The translations under genes and the position numbers were made by a program. Positions 1 to 4,024 of a stretch of 5,914 nucleotides of DNA are shown here, piece after piece. Origin of the DNA: Acidimicrobiia bacterium (GTDB taxonomy: Bacteria > Actinomycetota > Acidimicrobiia > Spongiisociales > JAENVV01); NCBI GenBank assembly GCA_020352575.1, contig CP070681.1, positions 1,375,167-1,381,080 on the forward strand, read 5' to 3'. The notes beneath the pieces are model-generated. The model saw only the letters and a program-made list of their open reading frames with translations, did not search any database and was not told where the DNA came from. How positions within the stretch are numbered: position 1 is the first letter of the stretch; every line of letters starts with the position of its first letter.

Positions 1-327
1 GCGAGCATGCAGTTCATCACCTTCGACGAAGAGGGCAACTGCATCGGCGGCAACTACATGGACTACCTCATCCCGACCGCCTGGGAGACCCCCGGCTTCG
101 AGCTCCACGAGGTCGTCACGCCCTGCCCCCACCATCCCATTGGTGCCAAGGGTGTCGGGGAGTGCGCCACCGTGGCCGGCCCGGCTGCGTTCGTGAATGC
201 CGTCATGGACGCCGTGAAGCACACCGGCGTGCGGAACATCGACATGCCGCTGCTCCCCGATCGGGTGCACAAGGCCCTCACCGAGGGCGTGGACGTCTCG
301 GGGGCACCGCCCGTCAAGGTGGGGTGA
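1..327 (+). CDS. coxL: Molybdenum hydroxylase large subunit, CoxL-type (C-terminal part)
   Basis: This is the C-terminal end (about 108 residues) of a molybdopterin-binding large subunit of the xanthine oxidase family; the gene begins off the left edge. The open frame runs from base 1 to the TGA at 325-327. The best landmark is PIGAKGVGEC: the Glu encoded at 160-162 matches the invariant active-site Glu of Mo hydroxylases, which acts next to the Mo centre. It is followed by ATVAGPAAFVNAVMDAV and the closing RNIDMPLLPDRV, both typical of CoxL-like C-termini. In CO dehydrogenase this subunit oxidises CO to CO2 and passes electrons to the FeS and FAD subunits. The downstream XdhC, coxG and coxDE genes support a cox-type enzyme. 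The diagnostic active-site loop (AYXCSFR in form I) is outside the window, so the exact substrate remains open. The stop overlaps the next start by one base (TGATG). Confidence 0.9.
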   Translation, partial: ASMQFITFDEEGNCIGGNYMDYLIPTAWETPGFELHEVVTPCPHHPIGAKGVGECATVAGPAAFVNAVMDAVKHTGVRNIDMPLLPDRVHKALTEGVDVSGAPPVKVG

Positions 328-1274
328 TGTACGAGGAGGCCCAAGATGGATGGTCGGTCCTCGAGAAGGCCGTGGAGCTCTCCCGAGCAGGGGAGCGGTT
401 CGTGCTCGCCACCGTCGTGTGGCGGCAGGGGCCGTCGTCCGGCAAGGCCGGCTCCAAGGCGATCGTCACCGAGTCCGGCGAGGTCCATGGGTGGATCGGC
501 GGCGCATGTGCCGAGCCCGTGCTCATCCGTGAGGCCCTCGCCGCCCTCGAGCACGGTGAGCCCAAGCTCCTCCTCCTCGGAATGGAGGACGTGATGGGTG
601 ACGTGCCCGACGGAATGGTGTCGGTGCCGATCTCCTGCCAGAGCGATGGCGCCCTCCAGGTGCACATCGAGCCGGTGATCCCCACGCCGACCGTCGTCGT
701 GGTGGGTCGCTCACCGATGGCACACACGCTCGTCGAACTCGTCGATGCGCTCGGATGGCACGGCCGGCTGGCCGAGTCCTTGGCGACCGAGGAGGTGCCC
801 GCCGGTTCTGCGGTCGTGGTCGCCACCCAGGGCCACGGCGACGAGGACGCGCTCACCGCTGCAATCGAGGCCGAGCCCGCATGGGTCGGCCTCGTTGCGT
901 CGGCCAAGCGCGGCGAAGTCGTGCTCGGCTACCTCCGTGACCACGGGGCCCGCGAGGACCGGGTCGACGCCGTCCAGGTCCCTGCGGGCCTCGACCTGGG
1001 CCACACCACCCACCGGGAGATGGCCGCCTCGATCCTCGCCGAACTGGTGCGGGTGCGGGCAACCGGTGGCCTCGGTGGGGCATCCGCCGGACCGGTCGAG
1101 CAGGCCGCCACCGCCATCGACCCCGTGTGCGGGATGGAGGTCACCGCCGACGAGTCCAGCCGTCCGCTCGAGCACGACGGCACCAGCTACTACTTCTGCT
1201 GCCCGGGTTGCCGGGCGGCCTTCGCAGCCGATCCCGAGTCGTACACGAGGAGCGTCCATGCTGATCAAGAGTGA
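327..1274 (+). CDS. coxF: XdhC/CoxF-family Mo-cofactor maturation protein with C-terminal YHS domain
   Basis: This 315-aa protein starts at the ATG that shares a base with the coxL stop; AAGGTGGGG just upstream can serve as ribosome site. Residues about 10-85 look like the XdhC/CoxI N-terminal domain (ATVVWRQGPSSGKAGSKA, then GWIGGACAEP with Cys61). Residues about 121-243 look like the XdhC Rossmann domain: VVVVGRSPMA, WVGLVASAKR, and GLDLGHTTHREMAASILAEL. XdhC proteins carry and insert sulfurated molybdenum cofactor; in Oligotropha, CoxF is linked to installing copper in the Cu-S-Mo site. After a Gly/Ala linker (about 246-262), residues 264-308 form a YHS-type domain: IDPVCGMEV with Cys268, then YYFCCPGC with Cys291, Cys292 and Cys295, a likely metal site. 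The classical GxGxxA nucleotide motif is replaced by GRSPMA. The symbol is given by position between coxL and coxG; coxI is also XdhC-like, so the family call is firmer than the symbol. Confidence 0.88.
   Translation: MYEEAQDGWSVLEKAVELSRAGERFVLATVVWRQGPSSGKAGSKAIVTESGEVHGWIGGACAEPVLIREALAALEHGEPKLLLLGMEDVMGDVPDGMVSVPISCQSDGALQVHIEPVIPTPTVVVVGRSPMAHTLVELVDALGWHGRLAESLATEEVPAGSAVVVATQGHGDEDALTAAIEAEPAWVGLVASAKRGEVVLGYLRDHGAREDRVDAVQVPAGLDLGHTTHREMAASILAELVRVRATGGLGGASAGPVEQAATAIDPVCGMEVTADESSRPLEHDGTSYYFCCPGCRAAFAADPESYTRSVHADQE
1247..1252 (+). promoter_or_regulatory. Ribosome binding site for coxG
   Basis: GAGGAG lies 5 bases before the ATG at 1258, inside the last codons of the XdhC gene. 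It fixes the coxG start, even though the same frame stays open far upstream (from about 745) as a chance extension. The two genes overlap by 17 bp, which points to coupled translation. Confidence 0.8.
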
Positions 1275-1839
1275 ATTCGACGTCGGGGAGTCCCCCGACA
1301 AGGTGTGGGAGTTCTTCAACAACATCCCACTCGTCGCCAACTGCCTACCCGGCGCCGACCTCTCGGAGCAGGTCTCCGAGGACGAGTACGCCGGTTCGGT
1401 GGTCATCGGCCTCGGCCCGGTGAAGCTCGACTTCGCCGGCCAGGCGACCATCCGGGAACGCGACGAGGCGAATCGGCGCATCATCGTCGATGCCGCCGGC
1501 GCCGACGTGAAGGGGCGCGGCCAGGCCGCCCTCGTCGTCGATGCCAACCTCGTCCCCTCCGGCGGGGGCACCAAGGTCATGGTCAGCCAGGACCTCCAGC
1601 TCTCCGGTGCGGCCGCCCAGTACGGGCGGGGCCTGGTGCAGGACGTCACCAAGGTCCTCCTGGACGAGTTCGCAGACAACATGAAGGGCCAGCTCGCCGC
1701 CCTCGAACAGGGCATCGAGTTCACCCCGGGCGCCTCATCGCAGGCCAGTGGCCTGGCGATCGGCCTCCGGGCGGTCTGGATGGCCCTCGCCCGGGTCGCC
1801 CGCCGCTTCTTCCTTCCCTACCGACCGGCGACGGACTGA
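1258..1839 (+). CDS. coxG: CoxG, SRPBCC-family CO dehydrogenase accessory protein
   Basis: This 193-aa protein matches the CoxG family (START/SRPBCC-like fold with a deep hydrophobic cavity). Visible marks are the N-terminal FDVGESPDKVWEFFNNI, then CLPGADL, then GLGPVKLDFAGQATI, and the long C-terminal helix QYGRGLVQDVTKVLLDEFADNM (split here at about residues 121-142). In carboxidotrophs CoxG is needed to attach CO dehydrogenase to the membrane, and recent mycobacterial work assigns it menaquinone binding and delivery to the enzyme. After a short linker rich in Ser, Gly and Ala, residues about 164-187 make a hydrophobic but Arg-containing helix (LAIGLRAVWMALARVARRFF). This would suit an interfacial or weak membrane anchor. 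The gene overlaps the XdhC gene by 17 bp, and its stop lies within the ribosome site of the next gene, so it is deep inside the operon. Confidence 0.92.
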   Translation: MLIKSEFDVGESPDKVWEFFNNIPLVANCLPGADLSEQVSEDEYAGSVVIGLGPVKLDFAGQATIRERDEANRRIIVDAAGADVKGRGQAALVVDANLVPSGGGTKVMVSQDLQLSGAAAQYGRGLVQDVTKVLLDEFADNMKGQLAALEQGIEFTPGASSQASGLAIGLRAVWMALARVARRFFLPYRPATD

Positions 1840-1844
1840 GGAGG
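1838..1844 (+). promoter_or_regulatory. Ribosome binding site for the first small membrane protein
   Basis: GAGGAGG overlaps the coxG stop codon (TGA 1837-1839) and lies 5 bases before the ATG at 1850. It selects 1850 over the earlier in-frame ATG at 1748, which lies inside coxG. Confidence 0.8.
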
Positions 1845-1849
1845 TACGC

Positions 1850-2104
1850 ATGTCGCTTTGGGCAATCGGAAACCTCGTCCTCCTGGTGGTCATCGTCCCG
1901 GTGCTGGTGGCGCTCCTCAATCGGGTGCTCGCCGCGTTGGAGCGGATCAGGGGAGCGGCCGACACCACTCTCGCCGGTGGCGTCGGGGTGATCGGCGAAG
2001 TGGAGTCGGTGCCGGAACGCCTGGCCGTCACCGGGGACGTCATCTCGGAGGTCGCCAACGGCGCCGTCCGGTACGCAGGCTCCGTCGCGAAGTTGTTGGA
2101 CTGA
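1850..2104 (+). CDS. Small single-pass membrane protein 1 (84 aa), unrecognised
   Basis: I do not recognise this 84-aa protein by name. Residues about 5-27 form one long hydrophobic helix (WAIGNLVLLVVIVPVLVALL). Basic residues follow directly (R25, R32, R34), so by the positive-inside rule the short N-terminus would be outside and the tail in the cytoplasm. The tail contains a GGVGVIGE segment (43-50) and VP (54-55), then a predicted amphipathic helix ending VRYAGSVAKLLD. The GGVxVIxE...VP pattern recurs in the next protein, which suggests the two are related. A strong ribosome site overlaps the coxG stop, so it is almost certainly co-translated with coxG. A link to anchoring or supporting the CoxG/CO dehydrogenase assembly is inferred from position only. 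It may be a stand-alone lipid-facing scaffold unrelated to electron transfer. Confidence 0.82.
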   Translation: MSLWAIGNLVLLVVIVPVLVALLNRVLAALERIRGAADTTLAGGVGVIGEVESVPERLAVTGDVISEVANGAVRYAGSVAKLLD

Positions 2105-2110
2105 AGGAGG
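2104..2110 (+). promoter_or_regulatory. Ribosome binding site for small membrane protein 2
   Basis: AAGGAGG starts on the last base of the previous stop codon and lies 4 bases before the ATG at 2115. This is a near-ideal Shine-Dalgarno sequence and argues that the 75-aa gene is real. Confidence 0.8.
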
Positions 2111-2114
2111 ACCA

Positions 2115-2342
2115 ATGGAGAACGTCGCAGTTGTCACCCTGGTCCTTGCGGGCCTCATCATCGCCGCAGCGGCGCTGGGCCTGATCCGGGTCATCGGCCA
2201 CCTCGTGGCCGTGGTCCGGACGCTCGATGCGCTGATCGGTGGCGTCGATGTGATCGCCGAGAAGACCTCCACGGTCCCGGCATCCGTCGATGCAGTGAAC
2301 GGCATGCTCGCCCCCGTGCGCGAGTTCGCAGAAGGCATCTAG
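2115..2342 (+). CDS. Small single-pass membrane protein 2 (75 aa), unrecognised
   Basis: This is the shortest of the five (75 aa). Residues about 4-26 are an Ala/Val/Leu/Ile-rich helix (VAVVTLVLAGLIIAAAALGL). The next residues (R25, H29, R36) are basic, which again favours a cytoplasmic tail. The tail carries GGVDVIAE (42-49) followed by VP (54-55), closely matching GGVGVIGE...VP at nearly the same residue numbers in the preceding protein. It ends VREFAEGI, which resembles LLYGMAEGI in the fifth protein. There is no signal-peptide cleavage site, lipobox or enzymatic motif. Gaps of 10 bp on each side and a consensus ribosome site show that it is part of the coxG operon. Function unknown; a duplicated membrane scaffold subunit is the simplest reading. 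Confidence 0.82.
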   Translation: MENVAVVTLVLAGLIIAAAALGLIRVIGHLVAVVRTLDALIGGVDVIAEKTSTVPASVDAVNGMLAPVREFAEGI

Positions 2343-2352
2343 GGGGTATCGC

Positions 2353-2613
2353 ATGGCATTGCTCACACTGGCCAATACCGGCTGGGTCGTCGGCTACACG
2401 ATCGGGATCGTCGTGGTCCTCGTGGTCGTGGCGCTCGTCGTGCCGATCCTCCTGCTCGCCAGGCGGATCGGTACCCAGGCCTCGGCCGTGAACGCAGGCC
2501 TCGAGCAGGCGGTGACGAACACCGCAGGACTCGCCGGGCTGCAGACCACCATCGAGTCCGCCGAGGCCATCGTCGATGGCCTCAACCGCGGGCGGAAGCG
2601 GTTGGGAGGCTGA
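2353..2613 (+). CDS. Small single-pass membrane protein 3 (86 aa), unrecognised
   Basis: This 86-aa protein begins at an ATG preceded by AGGGGG (2341-2346, spacing 6), which overlaps the previous TAG stop. Residues about 12-36 are strongly hydrophobic (VVGYTIGIVVVLVVVALVVP), followed by LLLARRIG, a classic cytoplasmic-side basic stop. The tail (about 41-80) looks like a continuous amphipathic helix with LEQAVTNT at residues 50-57 and IVDGL further on, ending in a basic GRKRLGG. The LEQAVxNT block sits at exactly the same residue numbers in the next protein, so the two are very likely paralogues from tandem duplication. No catalytic motif is visible. The plan (one helix, then a possible coiled coil) recalls small membrane scaffold or DUF948-like proteins, but I cannot assign it to a family with confidence. 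Confidence 0.83.
   Translation: MALLTLANTGWVVGYTIGIVVVLVVVALVVPILLLARRIGTQASAVNAGLEQAVTNTAGLAGLQTTIESAEAIVDGLNRGRKRLGG
2604..2609 (+). promoter_or_regulatory. Ribosome binding site for small membrane protein 4
   Basis: GGGAGG lies inside the last codons of the preceding gene, 5 bases before the ATG at 2615. It selects 2615 rather than the in-frame ATG at 2576, which would overlap the previous gene by 38 bp and give an uncharged, less typical N-terminus. Confidence 0.75.
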
Positions 2614-2614
2614 C

Positions 2615-2896
2615 ATGTTGGACGGATACACCACCGAACAGCTCTGGCAGTTCGCCAACTGGGCTGGCCTCGCGGTCGTCGTCGCAGTGGCTGCGCTGCT
2701 CACGATCCTCGTGGTCCTCGTGCGGACCATCGAGCAACGGGTGACCACCATCAAGGCCACGCTCGAGCAGGCCGTCGAGAACACCAACGACACCGCCCTC
2801 ATCCATGAGACTGCGAAGCGTGTCGACGCCGTCCTCACCGAAGGCCTGGAACACCACCTGTTCCTCGGCCGGGTCCTGGACAAGGTGCGCTCATGA
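2615..2896 (+). CDS. Small single-pass membrane protein 4 (93 aa), paralogue of protein 3
   Basis: This 93-aa protein starts one base after the previous stop. An N-terminal amphipathic stretch (MLDGYTTEQLWQFANW) precedes the membrane helix at about 17-37 (AGLAVVVAVAALLTILVVLV). R37, R42 and K47 follow, so the tail is predicted to be cytoplasmic. The tail is helical and carries LEQAVENT at residues 50-57, seven of eight residues identical to the block at the same positions in protein 3. The DNA encoding this block also agrees at 20 of 24 bases. The C-terminus (HHLFLGRVLDKVRS) is more polar and basic than in protein 3, with two adjacent His residues. The stop overlaps the next start as ATGA, a usual sign of translational coupling. 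Function unknown; hetero-oligomer formation with protein 3 through the LEQAV helix is an inference. Confidence 0.84.
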   Translation: MLDGYTTEQLWQFANWAGLAVVVAVAALLTILVVLVRTIEQRVTTIKATLEQAVENTNDTALIHETAKRVDAVLTEGLEHHLFLGRVLDKVRS

Positions 2897-3252
2897 GCGG
2901 CATGGCCCTCTTCAGCGTCATCGACATCGTCCTGCTGATTGCCGGCCTGGCGATCTACCTCTACATCGTCGGAGGGCAGCTCACCCGGGTCGCCGGTCTC
3001 CTTGAGGAGTGTTCCGACCTCGTCGGGCAGATCAAGGACAACGCAGAGGTGATCGACTCGGGACTCGGCAGCATCAACAACACGGGCCGCGTGATCGCCG
3101 GTGCCCTCCCGCTCCTCTACGGCATGGCCGAGGGGATCGTGGACGGGGCGACGTTCGACCACGAGGAGCACGTGGCGAGCGGCTCGAACGTCCCAGCGAT
3201 GGGCACGAGGCGATCTCGCCTCATGGAAGCCGTTGGCTACGAGCCCGAGTAG
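2893..3252 (+). CDS. Small single-pass membrane protein 5 (119 aa) with extended polar tail
   Basis: This is the last and longest of the five. It starts at the ATG of the ATGA overlap with the previous stop; an in-frame Met4 (2902) is an alternative start, and no strong ribosome site precedes either. Residues about 6-27 form the membrane helix (LFSVIDIVLLIAGLAIYLYI). The tail has VAGLLEECSDLVGQIKDNAE, a segment with INNTGRVIAGALPLLYGMAE (61-80) that is hydrophobic enough to dip into the membrane or form a buried helix, and then a polar end. This end includes DHEEH (89-93) and a basic TRRSRLMEAVGYEPE tail absent from its four neighbours. Its AEGI ending of the hydrophobic segment resembles the C-terminus of protein 2. 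The gene ends the operon, 23 bp before a hairpin. The name is unknown to me; its extra tail makes it the best candidate for a contact with a soluble partner. Confidence 0.84.
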   Translation: MSGMALFSVIDIVLLIAGLAIYLYIVGGQLTRVAGLLEECSDLVGQIKDNAEVIDSGLGSINNTGRVIAGALPLLYGMAEGIVDGATFDHEEHVASGSNVPAMGTRRSRLMEAVGYEPE

Positions 3253-3272
3253 GCACGAAGCACGAAGCACGA
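3253..3272. repeat. 7-bp tandem repeat between stop codon and hairpin
   Basis: Two full copies and one six-base copy of GCACGAA follow directly after the TAG at 3250-3252. The repeat is too short to assign a role. It may be replication slippage in the operon 3' end. Confidence 0.7.
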
Positions 3273-3274
3273 CT

Positions 3275-3303
3275 GAGGGGCGGGGCCGATGGCTCCGCCC
3301 CTC
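3275..3303. terminator. GC-rich hairpin, probable bidirectional terminator
   Basis: Arms GAGGGGCGGGGCC (3275-3287) and GGCTCCGCCCCTC (3291-3303) pair over 13 bp, with one G-U pair on the plus-strand RNA, around a three-base GAT loop. It lies in the 53-bp gap between two convergent genes, 23 bp past the plus-strand stop and 2 bp past the minus-strand stop. A T-run is absent on both sides, as is often true in GC-rich actinobacteria. Termination is inferred from position and stem strength, and transcript ends would decide it. Confidence 0.65.
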
Positions 3304-3305
3304 TC

Positions 3306-3737
3306 CTATGACGGGGGCATGTCCCGCCGTGTGGTGAGGGGCTGGGTGGTCGGTGCCTCGTAGTTGCCGATCCACTCCTCCTTCCACGCCCGGTCGAACT
3401 GCTCTGGGTTGCAGGAGGGGTGGTACGTCGCGATGAGCTCCTCGGTGATGCGCTCGCGATGACTCGGGAGGCCTCCGGGGATCTCGTAGGTGGCGATGTG
3501 GAGCTGCCACTTGCCGCCCGCCCGCTCGATCCAGCGATCGGCGTGCGGGTGGTCGAAGGGGAGTCCCGCATCCGAGAGGTCCTCGGCGTGTCCGAGGTAG
3601 ATCACCTCGAACCGCTGGGACTCCGGGTTCTGCTTGGCGAAGATGGCGAAGATGCCCGGCCTGTCGGGTGGCTGGAAGCCGCCCAGGACGCGGGGACCCT
3701 CGAAGGGGTACCCGCCGAGGGTCCCGAGCCGGATCAC
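3306..3737 (-). CDS. GIY-YIG-like small protein (143 aa), possibly inactive
   Basis: The start is taken as GTG at 3737-3735, which overlaps the previous stop as GTGA; a GAGGA ribosome site lies 9 bases upstream. An earlier in-frame ATG (3788) lies inside the neighbour and adds an Arg-rich shadow sequence. Features resembling the GIY-YIG nuclease fold are: PGIFAIF (27-33) as first strand; EVIYLGHAEDL (44-54) as the YIG strand and following helix; RERITEELIATYHP with Glu99/Glu100; and SCN with Asn110. The GIY Tyr is Phe30, and the usual helix Arg after YIG is not evident (HAEDLSDAG), so nuclease activity is doubtful. His62 and His65 and a Trp-rich middle (DRWIERAGGKW) are also visible. The fold call is a pattern judgement only, not a search result. 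The gene is last in the coxDE operon; a link to enzyme maturation is unproven. Confidence 0.8.
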   Translation of the reverse strand: MIRLGTLGGYPFEGPRVLGGFQPPDRPGIFAIFAKQNPESQRFEVIYLGHAEDLSDAGLPFDHPHADRWIERAGGKWQLHIATYEIPGGLPSHRERITEELIATYHPSCNPEQFDRAWKEEWIGNYEAPTTQPLTTRRDMPPS

Positions 3738-4012
3738 TCGAAGAGGTCCTCTTCGTCGGCGATCGACTCGGCCCACGCGACCGGCCACTCGGGGAGGCCG
3801 GCGGTCCGGGCGGCGGCCTCGAAGATGGGGATCGCCTTGTCCACCGCCTCATCGGACGATGGGGCCTCGACGACGATCTGGGCCGAGTAGCTCTGGGTGC
3901 CCATGCCACTGGCGATCCCGTCGTGGATGGCCACGGCATCAGCGAGTTCGACGATCTCGGCCAGTTCCATCACGCGGTCGCCGTCGGCCCGCAGTGAGAT
4001 GCTCCATCTCAT
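3734..4012 (-). CDS. Unrecognised 92-aa protein in the coxDE operon
   Basis: This 92-aa protein starts at the ATG 12 bp after the coxE stop; TAGGAG (4027-4022, overlapping that stop) is the ribosome site. It begins with a strand (MRWSISLRADG), then a helix (VMELAEIVELADAVAIHDG), a second strand (SYSAQIVVEAP), and a helix (DEAVDKAIPIFEAAARTAG). It ends in an acidic tail, ESIADEEDLFE. The strand-helix-strand-helix order suggests a small ferredoxin-like alpha/beta fold. There are no Cys residues, membrane helices or recognisable active-site motifs. Its stop overlaps the start of the 143-aa gene by 4 bp, so the pair is probably translated in a fixed ratio and may act together. I do not recognise the family and assign no function. 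Confidence 0.85.
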   Translation of the reverse strand: MRWSISLRADGDRVMELAEIVELADAVAIHDGIASGMGTQSYSAQIVVEAPSSDEAVDKAIPIFEAAARTAGLPEWPVAWAESIADEEDLFE

Positions 4013-4024
4013 GGTCGTGTGCTC

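Noticed and set aside
162..326. Upstream in-frame extension of the XdhC gene
   Set aside because: It would overlap the conserved coxL C-terminus by over 160 bp and adds an Arg/His-rich stretch. The TGATG junction start at 327 fits the family N-terminus.
745..1257. Upstream extension of the coxG frame
   Set aside because: Pro/Ser/Arg-rich shadow of XdhC. GAGGAG and the conserved CoxG N-terminus place the start at 1258.
711..1724. Minus-strand open frame (337 codons) opposite XdhC and coxG
   Set aside because: Low-complexity composition and full overlap with two recognised families on the other strand. Treated as a shadow.
1850..3252. Five small proteins as secreted proteins, lipoproteins or toxins
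   Set aside because: No lipobox or signal cleavage pattern is seen. Basic residues after the helix favour retained membrane anchors, and five coupled genes in a cox operon do not look like toxin-antitoxin pairs.
3253..3305. CRISPR array or mobile-element end at the convergent gap
   Set aside because: The repeat unit is only 7 bp with no spacers, and there are no transposase, target-site duplication or terminal inverted repeats. The hairpin is explained as a terminator.
2191..3939. Long minus-strand open frame (582 codons) opposite the small membrane genes
   Set aside because: It is rich in Arg, Pro, Ser and His, has no domain, and runs antisense to six well-supported genes with good ribosome sites. 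It is a GC-driven shadow frame.
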